A program made the translations under genes and the position numbers. The notes beneath the pieces are model-generated. The model saw nothing but the letters and a program-made list of their open reading frames with translations. It was not told where the DNA came from and did no database searches. A DNA stretch of 64,000 bases from Dactylonectria macrodidyma (Eukaryota; Ascomycota; Sordariomycetes; Hypocreales; Nectriaceae). The DNA lies in the NCBI GenBank assembly GCA_020744425.1, contig JAGMUV010000027.1, positions 248,001 through 312,000 on the forward strand, given 5' to 3'. Positions 9,774 through 20,840 of the stretch are shown piece by piece. Position 1 is the first letter of the stretch. Every line of letters begins with the position of its first letter.

Positions 9774-12113
9774 CTACTTGGCTGAATACAATGCCTGCTG
9801 CTCCTCGATATCCTTCTCACATGCTCTCCAGATCTCGCCCGGCCCTCGTCTGCTCGAAAAGGGTCGCACTACTATCTCATCGGCTACCTGGGCGTCAAGA
9901 CGATCGTTCTCAAACATATCCCAGTCAAGATAGGCCATCATCTCTTCTTTGGTCCATTCCCTAGGGCCCGTTGGCGTTATACAGCGCTTGGTCATTTGCT
10001 TCCAGTCAAGGCACCAGTCGTAGTCGGCTTTGCTATATCGTAAAGGCAGACCCATCGCCTTCCGATACTGCTGGTTGGTCTTGATGCTGCCGCGAGGCTG
10101 CGCCCTATACCAAGCTTCTCTTGCTGCGATATATCTCTGATAGATAGCCTGCGGGTTATCATATCTTAGTGCCGGCGCTGCCGGCGCTGTTGGTGCTGCT
10201 GGTGCTGCTGGTGCTGCTGGTGCTGCTGATGCTGCTGATGATTGCAAGAGCTCTTCATGCCGCAGAGGGCATACCTTCGACGTCATTTTATGACCTAATG
10301 TGTGGCATCTGCTGCATCTAGGCTGTGCCTTTGGCTGAGTTGCTGCCTCAACTGCCTCGAATGCACTTGGCTCTCTCTGAGTGCTTGATTGCGGTCTAGT
10401 TGAACCGGCAGTTATCCGATCAGATCGACGACAAGGCTCTAGAAGCAACTGATGAGTGCCACTGCGGCTCAGGTGCCATTGTGTATGAAAATGCTCCAGG
10501 CGAAGGGCTTGACCTTGTTCTTGCAGATCCTTGAGTGTATGAGCGCAAGGGAGCCCCTGAGATCGAGAAAAAGATCCGGTACATCTAGGTAGGTCTCCTT
10601 CTAAGAGCCGCTTTCGCTGTTCTTCGACCTTCCGTAAAGCCTCATGAGATATCCAGCCACGTACGGCACTGTATAGTGACCCGGAGAGCTCAATTGGTAT
10701 CCGGATTTGCTGCTTAGCTTGGTTATATCGTAGCTCAGCTAGCTGATTAAGCAGTGCATGCTTCATAGCCCTCCAAGCCTCGAAGAGATCTAGCGTAGAA
10801 GTCTTGAGATGGCTCTTCAACAGCCCGTGGATACCCTCAACCCGTGAGGTAACCACATTGCCAAAATGGGGGTGCTGATCAACCCAAGCCTTAACAAGCT
10901 TTTCCTTATATAGATCAAGCCAATTGGTCTTGATATATCCAACCTCTTCAACGTACTGCGGTAGGTAGCGCCTTTCAATCTCTTGTACGCGTTGCTCGAA
11001 GGTCTCCTCATCTGAAGATCCAATAATTGAATGCCAGTGATTGAAAAACTCGTTCCAATTGCTTAGGCCTTGTTGGTAGGCCTCTGATCCTTGCCGGTGG
11101 CGTATGAAGGTTGGATGGCAGTAGCGAAGGACTGCCTTGTTGGCATGCCAGAGGCATAGGAGCGAGATTGCAGATGGAAAGCAGCGAGATACGGCATTCA
11201 TACAAGCTATACAGCGATCTGTTAGGATAACAGATGGAAGTCTTGTGCCGCAGAGCTCATACATAGACCTGAGCCGGTCCAGGGCCCAGATATAGTCCTC
11301 CTCAGTCTCGCCGCTCAGGAATGCAAAGGCGATACAGAAGGATCGCTGGCAGGCATCAACACCGATCATATCGAGGAGCGGCATCCCGTATTTGTTCGTC
11401 TTGTATGTGCAATCCAAGAAGAGCAGATCTGGGTACGCCTGAAGGTATGCCAATGAGTCGGGATGAGCGAATAAGACTGCTGTTACCCGGCCATCTAGAT
11501 CAAGCTGCATCCGGTTCCAGAACCCTTCCTTATCTAGCTGGTTAGCTAGGGCATGGATAGTGCTCTGGCCTTCGCAGAGATCCCGTTTGCTATCTGCAAT
11601 ACGATTGTAGATATCTTGCTGAGTTGCAATTGAATCGGAGTTCTGACGGATATAGGTCCTGATATCCTTAGGAGGTACCCCAGCATTTGCAAGGCGGCTG
11701 ATTGTTGATTTATCTGTATCTGATAGCATCCGGTGTACTGGATGAGCAGATTGGTGCCAGCTCGGCTCGTGGTTATGTGTAGCAAATCGTCTATCGGGAC
11801 GATGGCGTAAGGTCCAGGTAGTTGTATCAAGGGACTGCTTTGCTAGCACAGAGAATTGGCAGCTAGTGGATCGTGTAGTTGTCTTTCGTTGCCGATGTTG
11901 TGAGGGATTATCAAGGCGGCGGCTACGATCACAAGTGAACGTAACTGTCAGCCTTCCAGTCTTTTCCTTAGTTGATCTTCCAGTAACAAAGGCGTAGCCA
12001 CGCGGAGCTGCCCATGCATTAATCGCCTTAAATAAGGCATCTCGAGACTCATAGTCGCGTTCAGGAGGGAGGCAATCGTCTGGAAACGAGGCGGCGCCTT
12101 TGGTTGGGTCCAT
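9774..12113 (-). CDS. MULE transposase
   Basis: 779 aa, single exon, no stops. The N-terminus is a FAR1-like DNA-binding region (ALFKAINAWAAPRGYAFVTGRS). The MULE catalytic domain starts near residue 230 with FLDCTYKTNKYGMPLL; the DDE-type core continues through VILTDRCIACMNAV and LCLWHANKAV (about 320). A CCHC-like knuckle (CSRCHTLGHKMTSKVC, about residue 607) is followed by an Ala/Pro repeat encoded by GCTGCTGGT-type triplets (10170-10250). It would bind the terminal repeats and move the element by cut-and-paste. With perfect TIRs and an intact frame this copy may be functional. Confidence 0.93.
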   Translation of the reverse strand: MDPTKGAASFPDDCLPPERDYESRDALFKAINAWAAPRGYAFVTGRSTKEKTGRLTVTFTCDRSRRLDNPSQHRQRKTTTRSTSCQFSVLAKQSLDTTTWTLRHRPDRRFATHNHEPSWHQSAHPVHRMLSDTDKSTISRLANAGVPPKDIRTYIRQNSDSIATQQDIYNRIADSKRDLCEGQSTIHALANQLDKEGFWNRMQLDLDGRVTAVLFAHPDSLAYLQAYPDLLFLDCTYKTNKYGMPLLDMIGVDACQRSFCIAFAFLSGETEEDYIWALDRLRSMYELCGTRLPSVILTDRCIACMNAVSRCFPSAISLLCLWHANKAVLRYCHPTFIRHRQGSEAYQQGLSNWNEFFNHWHSIIGSSDEETFEQRVQEIERRYLPQYVEEVGYIKTNWLDLYKEKLVKAWVDQHPHFGNVVTSRVEGIHGLLKSHLKTSTLDLFEAWRAMKHALLNQLAELRYNQAKQQIRIPIELSGSLYSAVRGWISHEALRKVEEQRKRLLEGDLPRCTGSFSRSQGLPCAHTLKDLQEQGQALRLEHFHTQWHLSRSGTHQLLLEPCRRSDRITAGSTRPQSSTQREPSAFEAVEAATQPKAQPRCSRCHTLGHKMTSKVCPLRHEELLQSSAASAAPAAPAAPAAPTAPAAPALRYDNPQAIYQRYIAAREAWYRAQPRGSIKTNQQYRKAMGLPLRYSKADYDWCLDWKQMTKRCITPTGPREWTKEEMMAYLDWDMFENDRLDAQVADEIVVRPFSSRRGPGEIWRACEKDIEEQQALYSAK

Positions 12114-12181
12114 TTTTGAAGAGAGCTAAGAAGAACTCCTCTAAGTAGGGGCAGCTATTCCTCGCGATCACGACGCGTTTC

Positions 12182-12264
12182 GTGTTAGCCATCAACGCTT
12201 ACATCATCCGCACGGGTCCCGTGAAATTTTATACGCACGGGTACCCGTGCGCCTATTGGGTCCC
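12182..12264 (-). repeat. Right terminal inverted repeat of the MULE
   Basis: Exact reverse complement of 9626-9708. Its last 12 bases are part of the 15-bp LINE target duplication. Confidence 0.95.
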
Positions 12265-12267
12265 CCG
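12253..12267. repeat. Left target-site duplication of truncated LINE
   Basis: CTATTGGGTCCCCCG here is repeated at 14577-14591, flanking the LINE fragment. Part of the match may overlap the (ACT)n tail. Confidence 0.85.
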
Positions 12268-14576
12268 CCAGCTTCGACATCAAGGGCGCGTACAACGGCG
12301 TGTTCGATGACAGACTGCTACAGAGGCTGGAAGCAAGAGGTATCCCCAAGAAGCTGGTGCAATGGATAAGCGCGTTCTGCTCCAATCGCACGGCCAGCAT
12401 TGTGGTGAACGACTACACGTCAGAGCAACGGGAGCTGCCGCAAGCCGGCCTTCCCCAAGGATCGCCGCTTTCGCCAGTGCTTTTCCTGTTCTTCAACGCA
12501 GACCTTGTGCAAAGCAAGATTAACTCGAAAGGCGGATCGATGGCGTTTGTCGACGACTACTCGGCCTGGGTCACGGGGCCGACGGCGGAGGCGAACAGGG
12601 ACGGCATACAAGCCATCATCGACCGGGCACTGGCGTGGGGGAAACGCAGTGGAGCGACGTTTGAGCATGACAAGACAGCAATTGTCCACTTCACGCGCGT
12701 AGCTGAACGCACCAGCGAGGCGCCGTTCACGATCAATGGAGAGGAAGTCAAGCCCAAAGCGAAGGCCAAACTCTTAGGGGTAATCATGGACACGGGGCTC
12801 AGGTTCAAGGAACACATGGCCAAGGCCGCCACGAAAGGTCTCTTGGCAGCCATGTGTCTAAGGAGACTCAGGATGCTACCACCACAAGCTGCCAGACAAC
12901 TCTTCGTCGCAACCGTTGCCCCAGCCATGGACTACGCGTCTGTCGTATGGGCGCATGCGCGCGGCGAAAGGGAATTGAAAGAGTTCAACAGGGCACAGAA
13001 AATAGGAGCGCGGGCCATCACGGGAGCCTTTGAGACGGTAGCGAGGGCAGTAGCTGAAGCGGAAGCCAACATCCAAACAGTACACGAGCGACATGCTCTG
13101 GCGGGAATGAAGTTGTACATCAATATGCACACGCTGCCAAAGAAGCACCCGCTAGCGACACTCAAAGTATCAGTGAGTCGAAGGTACATCTCGCCGATGA
13201 AGAGACTGGCGCTTGCCCTCGGCGAGAGCGGAATCGGGCGGATGGAAACAATCGAAGCCTATGCAGCACCGCCGTGGCACCCCCGCGTGTCGCTGGTGTG
13301 TGAGGCAGATCGGAAGGTGGCGATAGCGGCAGCCAACAGTGTCGAAGACATCACCATCGCGACCAGCGCTTCCGACAGAGGAGGAATGACGGGCATGGGA
13401 GGCATCATCAGCCACAAAGCAGCAGGGCAAGAGAATAGGGTCATGGCCAGGTACTCGGTCACTCTCGGCTCGCGAGACGACCAGAATCCCTACACAGCCG
13501 AGCTAGGGGCGATAGCAATGGCATTGCGATGTATGCCTGACGGATTACGGGACCGAAGGCTTACCATACTGTCAAGCGGCCAGTCAGCACTGAAGGCGAT
13601 CGCGCGACCACGACAACAATCGGGACAGTGCGCCATCCGAGAAATCTACAACCACATCCGACGGCTAAGAAAAGGCAACAACAGGGTCAAGATGATTTGG
13701 GTACCCTCTCGGGATGATGCGTTCCCCTTGGGGCCCAAGGCGAAGAGACAGGCCCAGAGAGCAACTGAATCGGGGCGCATGCCAGAGACACAGCCGTACC
13801 AAGCCCGATCGACGCGGATAAGACTAGCGAGAGAGCAGCTACAACAGCACCAGACACTACCGGACAGAGTGGGCGGCTTCTCCAAGAGGGTTGACAAAGC
13901 GCTACCAGGAAAACACACAAAGGTGCTGTACGACGGACTGAAGAGGCGCGAAGCAGACACGCTTTCGCAGTTGCGCACGGGAATGGTGAGGATTAACAGC
14001 TACCTGTCGAGGATCGGTGCAGTGGAATCAGACTTGTGTGATTGCGGACGGGCAGTCGAAACAATGGGGCATTTTCTCTTTCGATGCACCAAGTGGGATG
14101 CACAACGCGAAGGCATGAGACAAATCGGGCAAAGCGAGATGGGAAACCTATCGTTCTTTTTGGGAGGAAAGTCGGCATTGGACGGACCGAAGTGGTCACC
14201 TAACCTACAGGCGGTGCGAGCAACGATCAAATTTGCGATGAAGACGGGAAGACTGGGAGTGAAGTAGGAGAATGGGACATACTAACAACCCCGGAACCAG
14301 GAAACATTGACACAATACTAACACAATGCAGCCTCATTTTGACAGACCATGCTTCAGCTGCTGAGGATAGGATGCTGAACACTTGGAGAAATTGGCCTTC
14401 AAGCAGGCCTGTCAGAGAGAGTCAAGCGAGGCCAAAAGAAAGTGATTCAGGGAGAGAAAGTGTGGCTTTACTTTGTGGTCAGGATTGAGTGGCAGAAATG
14501 TAAATAGCATAGCGTGTTCCATGGCCCTATGAGATCCGTTCTCCCGGGCGTAATAAATCTACTACTACTACTACTA
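12268..14576 (+). mobile_element. 5'-truncated Tad-like LINE
   Basis: Starts within the reverse transcriptase and ends in an (ACT)n tail at 14558-14576. The 3' UTR (about 14328-14415) is closely similar to that of the full-length LINE at 34993. The 15-bp duplication CTATTGGGTCCCCCG flanks it. 5' truncation is normal for target-primed reverse transcription. Confidence 0.93.
12270..14267 (+). pseudogene. LINE ORF2 C-terminal fragment (RT, RNase H)
   Basis: Open from the insertion junction to the stop, starting at SFDIKGAYNGV, which aligns with about residue 588 of the full-length ORF2. It keeps GLPQGSPLSP, AFVDDYSAWV (RT catalytic Asp pair), the RNase H-like region (PYTAELGAIAMAL) and the C-terminal CDCG..H..C motif. 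The endonuclease, ORF1 and the first RT blocks are missing, so it cannot act alone. Clearly diverged from the other copy, so it belongs to a separate subfamily. Confidence 0.9.
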
Positions 14577-14591
14577 CTATTGGGTCCCCCG
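14577..14591. repeat. Right target-site duplication of truncated LINE
   Basis: Second copy of CTATTGGGTCCCCCG. Sequence to its right is the original right flank of the MULE. Confidence 0.85.
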
Positions 14592-15285
14592 TGTCAACGC
14601 CTGGCCTTTTGCGAACGCCATCGTCACCGGTGGGGCAAACGAGCATGGTGGTAACGACCAAACCCGCTACGCCACGGCCAATGAATCAATTTACGGGTTC
14701 GTGATCGATATCTCCAGGCGATAATTTAGTACGCGAGTTTCGACTACCTAAACTTTCTAGAAAACGCCAGTATGCTGTTGACCGGGACTGCCGGCTCCAA
14801 GTAGCCTCTGGCGGTGACGCATGATGTGCGTGCATTGCCTCCAGAAACAACCTCGAGTCTCAAATTACTACGTAGTGAGAACTGGCTACCGGGAGAGAAT
14901 GGCCTTTTGGTCGATGCAGCCGGGGCTATTTGCATTAGAGTTGGCTAGACCATATTCTTAGCCCTTGCTTTTGTCATGCGTTTTTAGGTGTCGGTGCAAC
15001 TCGACTCCAGTTACTGATTGTGGCGTTATCCGGCCGAACTGATTTTCGGGACAGGAGTGAATCCTTCCGATGCCAACCAGTGGTCCTCCGTGCGTAAGGA
15101 TCTCAAGTGAGATAACATAAAAACATGATCTCGTAGTTTTATAAGACGCGACTTCTCCCAGCTTAATTCACGGCTTTTATTTATTAACCCATTAATTAAG
15201 AACACTGCCGACCCATCTTCCTCTCATCTATTCGTACACACAACCCATATCCAGTCTCTCAACGCATACCTCCCTACCATCCAAC
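14592..15285. other. Intergenic, promoter of DFR-like gene 2
   Basis: The first about 130 bp read openly on the + strand (WPFANAIVTGG, then NESIYGFVID) to a stop near 14724 and may be the tail of a gene cut by the MULE; the family is not recognised. TTACTGATT, a one-base variant of the recurrent box, is at 15011, 275 bp before the next start. Confidence 0.4.
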
Positions 15286-16391
15286 ATGTCCAAATCCCTG
15301 GTCACCGGCGGAACCGGTTTCATCGGCCTCTATGTCGTCAAGCTGCTTCTCGAACACGGCCACCATGTCAACACTACCGTCCGGAGCCTGACGAACAAGG
15401 CCAAGTGCAAGCCCTTGCTGGACCTCCAGGGCCAATTCCCGGGTCGACTTTCTTTGTTCGAGGCCGACCTCGTAAAAGCCGGCTCCTTCCTCCAGGCGAT
15501 GAGTGGATGCCAAGTCGTATACCACATCGCCTCGCCGTTCTTGACTCCGTCCCAGATCAAGGACGGCTTCAAAGACTGTGTCGAGCCCGCCCTTGAGGGT
15601 ACGAGGAACGTTCTTGAATCCGTCAACAAGACTGAAAGCGTGACACGTGTGGTATTGACGTCATCCAGTAAGTGATTTAATCCCGAGGATCATGCTTGAG
15701 CCTTGCATTGGTACCTGACAGCACTTTAGTCTCGGCAATGTACGGCGACAGCAAAGATGTCCTGTCAATGAAAAACGCAACGCTTTCTGAGTCCAGCTGG
15801 AACGAGACCAGCAGCGTCACACACTACCCCTACGCTTACTCAAAGTTGATCGCCGAGCGCGAGGCCTGGAAGCTCCACGACGCCCAGAGCCGCTGGTCCC
15901 TGGTGGTCATCAACCCGGGCTTGGTCATTGGTCCATCTCTGAGCCCGGAAACCGCTTCTGGCAGTCTGTTCATGCTTGAAGCCCTGTACCGCGGAGAAAA
16001 TAAAATGGGATCTCCTGATCTGTCGTACCCGGTGGTCGATGTCAGGGAAGTGGCCGAGGCACACGTCAAGGTGGGCGAGAACACGGCCACCAAGGGGAGA
16101 TACATCATCTCGGGCGATCACACGGTCAGTCTGCTTGACATGGCCAATTTTGTCAGGCCGATTCACCAGAACCCCAAGGCCTTGCCTTGCTGGAACATGC
16201 CCAAGGTCATGATCTACCTTGCCGGGCCCTTTATTGGTATCACCAAGAAGTGGGCAGATGGCAATGTCGGCATCGGCTTCAAAGTTGACAACACCAGGGC
16301 GATTAGGGAGTTGGGCATGGCTTATACTCCAGCAGAACAAGTGCTCCAGACTCAATATCGGTCCTGGGCTGAGCAGCAGTCTTCTAAGTAA
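15286..16391 (+). CDS. NAD(P)-dependent epimerase/dehydratase, DFR-like ketoreductase (second)
   Basis: Two exons, 15286-15667 and 15730-16391, intron 15668-15729 (GTAAGT..TTTAG, branch CCTGAC); 347 aa. The Rossmann motif VTGGTGFIGLYVV is at the N-terminus, the splice restores VVLTSSISAMYGD, and the active-site YAYSKLIAE (Y..xK) follows, then INPGLVIGPSLS. This is the dihydroflavonol-4-reductase/methylglyoxal-reductase-like extended SDR group, normally cytosolic and NADPH-dependent. It is related in family to the gene at 5977-7201 but with a different intron pattern, so not a recent duplicate. Start chosen at the first ATG before the Rossmann motif. Confidence 0.9.
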
Positions 16392-18550
16392 TTGTTAATA
16401 TGTACTGGAGGTATAGAATTTCGTTTCCATTTTCATTTTAATATCTGCTAGTAGAGTGTTATATGAGACCTGTGTTAACATCGTGAGCGTCCATCAGCCT
16501 TGACTAGCTGCCCTGCTCAGCCTCCTTGACCAACGAGCCGGTCGATTTTTTGTGGATCAAGTCCTTCGTTTGCAGAACGTGTATGGATTCATCCAAATCA
16601 TCGGCTCGAGGGATGGATCACGTTGTTCCCCTCTCACAACGAGCTGTCTGGGCTACGACATCAACAGAGGTCAGACATAGACGTCAAGCATATGGCCAAG
16701 AAAGTGACTGTTTCTAGGACATGATCCATTTAGATGGAGATATTCATCTCAGCGTACAGGGAAAAGCATGCGTTGCTTGGATTGGTTTTAGTATAGTGTC
16801 TCGTTTATCTGACGATTAATAATAAAGGAAAAGTTTGAACCATGGGTCTGTCATGGTGGATGGATGATATCAAGCATCATCTCCAGCTCGATTTGTAGTT
16901 GTCGCATTTAGGGGTCATATTTTGAGGGAATCTTGAGACGTTTGAAGAGTTCCTCAGAGACCGGAATCTAAGCTCCCGGCCTCAGGCTCCCGGCTTGTGG
17001 GTTCTCCGGTCCGGGCCTCCGTCCGGACCTCCGGAAGCCGCCGGAAGCCGCCCACAGCTTCAGGTGGCTGATATGAGGAATCAAACCATGGAGAAGCGTG
17101 TCGCATGTATGTACATATCGGTGAGGAGGTCAATGAAAACTTGATCACGTCGAAGGTTAGACAAATGCTAGGGCGGATCTTCTCTCGCCATACTTCTGGA
17201 GTGCAGCCCCGGAGAGACATTTTTGCAGGATTCAATCTGATAGTTGTCAAGGAATATAACAGAGACGCTGTCGCTTGCCGAGTAACCGATTTAAAACGCG
17301 GAATAATTCTCTTTAATGCTGGGAAAATATTACTGTATAATACCGCTGATGGCTCAATTTTGCCCAATTTCTCTACCATTCTCGGTCGACCTGGACTCAC
17401 TGGGACTTGAATATGGCCCACACAGCGGGTCCGCAATTGCGGCCACATTAACCTGGTCATATTTTTGGGCACTGCACTAGCTCACTTTGTCACGAGCCTT
17501 TATTCTGTGAGGCGTCTGATTGGGTGTATGTATGTTCTTGATTGCGTCCGGTCCCCGCTCTGAGTCCCTGTACATCCTTTATGCTGAAGTAGCTAGAAGG
17601 ATATTGCTGTAGCAGTCATACGCCATGTACACGCCCAGCTACCCAAATACACATCGTGACATATTGTTAGATTGTGGCTGGGTAATGCATCAAGGAGGTT
17701 ATTCAGGTATCAGAATACCGGGATATCTGCATCTATGACTGAAGATGATGATAAAACCCCGCTCTAGAGGAAAATGGAGACGAGAGTCAACGAGAACAAG
17801 AACAACAAGAACAACCAAACATATCATCAAGAATTGATCTACATTTATCTGGCTATCCCTAATCTTTACTAAAGACACACCGCGTATCCAACACATATGT
17901 GGTGCATTCTAGCTGGCCCGCCTTAGAGGCACCCTCAAGACAATTCTCCCACCCCCTTGCATTCTGCCAAACGTAGCAGCGTCTGTGCTTCTGGGTCGCT
18001 AACCTTGCCTGCGTGCTGATTTGACGATCTGGTGCCTCGATGCGACGACAACCCATTTTGCCCAACGTGGAATCTTCATTTGGAGGGAATCCTTGTTGTT
18101 ACCACTGTTAGATACGAGGTACGGAATGTCTCTCTCGCTGTCTACTGGGGCCTCTGTTTGCTTCTTCAAGACATGTCGACCGGGCACAATGATTTCCTTC
18201 TCTTAACGTAGATGTTTGATTATGGATCACAGCGGTATCAGCTGGCCGAAACCGAGCTTAGAGATGTGCTAGACCACTAAGCTTATCCAGCCAGGAACAA
18301 AACGGACCAAGTATGTGTATAGGACGAGGATGAGATGAAACCAGGCTAGATTCGTGGAGGCTGTCTACCAATATGCCAACACTGCACCGTCAGGCAGTCA
18401 TAATGACATTCCTTACTGGCATTCAGCTTGTAACGTCCGTCTCTGACCCCACTAAGGTAATTTTCTGTTGAGCCTGCTCCGAGTCGAGACTCCCAATCGA
18501 GGGCGCACGTAACTTCCATCCAAACCCGCAATTCTTCTTCCCCTGATGTA
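16392..18550. other. Intergenic, no supported gene
   Basis: About 2.1 kb. Several short open stretches exist (longest about 170 codons, complement of 16954-17472) but show no family signature. A small CCGG-rich tandem motif (CCGGAAGCCG) is near 17030-17055. No transposon protein is recognised. Confidence 0.4.
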
Positions 18551-19351
18551 TCAAGCTTGGTACTTGTTAATTTGCTCAACGAGGAACTCAGGAGCTTTGC
18601 GACGCGCCTCGCTCAGGTAAAACAGATGAGGAATCGTAATACTAAGTTCACCCTCGCAAACCGCATCGCCATCGTTACAGAACACTCGAAGACGGTCGAT
18701 GGGATAGTTCGGAATGCGGCCGTTGTTCTGTTTATTTTTGGTGTAGCCGAAGAGAATCGCGCCGGCAATCTTGCCACGGATCGTTGGGTTCAGGTCACGT
18801 ATGGACGCGGCGACCAGGGCCGCACCTTGACTGTAATCACCATGTGAGTATGGCTCCTGTCCAAATGTGTCAAAAAGGGACTTGTTCTGTACTAACCTCC
18901 AGCCGCCAGAAACAAGCGTAGCGTTAGGGCATTTTCTATCAGCAAGCTCGAAGAGACCGATCATCTCCTGAATAGCCTCGGGGCTAGTTCCATCAGGCAG
19001 TCCATTGTCGCCAATAGCGGCGGAGTAGTCTCCCCCAACTCCTTGTGTCCAGACTTGGTCTTCGCCAAGCACAGCTTTAATACCATCACCCACAAGGCCC
19101 CCTAAGAAGCCCTAGAATATGTCAGTATGGTTTAACACACGTACAACGAGTAGTCTTACCAGGTTTCCGAACTCCAGGGAGCCACGAGCATACACGAAGA
19201 TTACGCTGGGACAAGAACCCGCGTCCCCGTCGAGCAGCTCATCACTCGAGAAGAGAGCTCGAGTGGTAAGGCTGCCATCACTGGCCGCGGCATCGAGTGG
19301 AAGGGCCCTTGAAAGGCCCGCCAGTAGAGCAACGATGGGGAGGAACTTCAT
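18551..19351 (-). CDS. Cutinase (secreted serine esterase)
   Basis: Three exons, 19160-19351, 18897-19111 and 18551-18830; introns 19112-19159 (48 nt) and 18831-18896 (66 nt); 228 aa. The signal peptide MKFLPIVALLAGLSRALP is followed by the cutinase core: CPSVIFVYARGSLEFGNL, the nucleophile elbow GGWSQGA (usually GYSQG), catalytic Asp in CNDGDAVCEG and His in PHLFYL. It hydrolyses plant cutin polyester outside the cell. The second intron splits the codon of the catalytic serine and is a multiple of three without a stop, so unspliced mRNA stays in frame but carries 22 extra residues. No TTACTGATG box is close by, so it may be outside the putative regulon. Confidence 0.92.
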
Positions 19352-20840
19352 CTTAGTGATTTTCGATTGAGGGCAATTTGAAAAAGATTAACTAGCAATT
19401 GAAAAATGTGATGAGGTGTGGTGGATTGAGGATCATGGTATTCTGCGATGACGGGTGCTGGACTTCGGGGATAGTTATATGCATACTGGTCTTACCTGAG
19501 AGGGCACGGCATCTGATCGTAAGACCCAAGCGTTTTTAGCTTTCACAAAAGATCCCTATCGGCCCCCGAATAGGAAAGTAATGGTCACAAGACTGAAAGC
19601 GATCGTTCAGGGTCGCCGAGTGTTCCACATGACAGCATGTTACCTTGCCAGTCTCTCGAATCTCTGCAAGATGCTAGCAAAGCCCTGTTTCCTTGACCTC
19701 ATTTCCAAACACGAGGTTCAGTCGGAATCTGCCAGGGTCATAGCAAACCGCCTATCGAAGGATAAGCATTCAGCCAACTCATTCTCGTGCCGAGGTTCGT
19801 AGAGTACCGGTAACTGCTATCAGCCTCGTGGTAGGGATGTCACCGGGGGAGAGTCGTCAGACAATTTCGCGGGGAGCGGCGGAGCGGCGGAAGCTTGGCA
19901 GCTGGGCTGAGCTTTTCTGGAATCATCATTGCCCAGGTTACTGATAGCCCCGGGCGCGTCTGCCTCGGCAATACGTGACACCACCATACCCCAGTCTTAT
20001 CGCAACTATTCTCGCGACATTTCGCCACCGTGCCCCATCCACCTGAGTCGCTGTGCAGGGTAACCCTGCCTCCGTTACTTCCTATTGAGGTAATAAGAGT
20101 CCATGGAGCATTTCCACCATCCAGGTGGCTGGCTATGTTGTCAGTCTCGGAGGCCTCATCTCCTACTCCTTCGGCACAGAGAAACTCCCCGCGGCTTTCC
20201 AGATCGCTGTGTCTCGGGTAGGGGGTCCATTAACGAGTTGGTCATCGGAAAATTTCAACCTTTCACCAGGTTGGCGTCACGGCGAATTCCTCGGACTGGC
20301 CGCTCTAAGTAGCGCCTGTGCTTTCTTGGCATATTTACACATACCTGCGTCGCCTTTCACATGGAGTTGGTCGACCAACTCGTCTTGATCGGCGTTTACA
20401 GCCTTGAACTCTCCTGTAATAGGATTAATTACTCTTCATATTTTTCGATTATTTACTGCTCTCACGTCCGCCCGTTGGGAACTGAAGCTTACTTCTAGCT
20501 GGAATGGCTGGCAGGCTACGTTATCTCGGTTACTTGCAAAATATACAACTGAATCTGTAGTTTCTGGATCTTGAAGGTGGCATTCACTGGGGATCTAATA
20601 GGGTTTACCCGGGGCTTGTGGTACCGATATGAAGTTGACGGGCCTCAGGTTTACAGGAAAGTGCTACCGGTATGCCCCCCCATAACCCAGCATTTGTCTT
20701 ATTGAACTCCTCGTCAGACTTTGGCCGTCCGAAGAGCTTGTAGAAGCCAGCGCGCCGTTTCAAACTCCACATTCTGACACACCGTGCTTACTTTTCCATA
20801 TCTGTAAAACGATCCACGGGATATTGGGAACGACTGCTCC
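19352..20840. other. Intergenic with an unassigned hydrophobic ORF
   Basis: 20125-20388 (+) is open, preceded by an acceptor-like CAG at about 20124, and encodes two hydrophobic stretches (YVVSLGGLISYSF; LAALSSACAFLAYLHI). This could be a fragment of a membrane protein; no family recognised. A TTACTGATA variant is at 19938. Otherwise nothing seen. Confidence 0.3.

Larger units (their letters stand above)
9626..12264 (-). mobile_element. MULE (Mutator-like) DNA transposon, Hop-type, complete
   Basis: 2,639 bp bounded by perfect 83-bp terminal inverted repeats and carrying one uninterrupted transposase on the minus strand. Flanking 9-bp sequences do not match (left GCGTTCTAT, original right CCGTGTCAA), so no target duplication is visible. 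The right edge was later hit by a LINE. Confidence 0.93.

Noticed and set aside
16954..17472. Overlapping open frames on both strands
   Set aside because: Neither translation resembles a known protein or transposon domain; probably chance.
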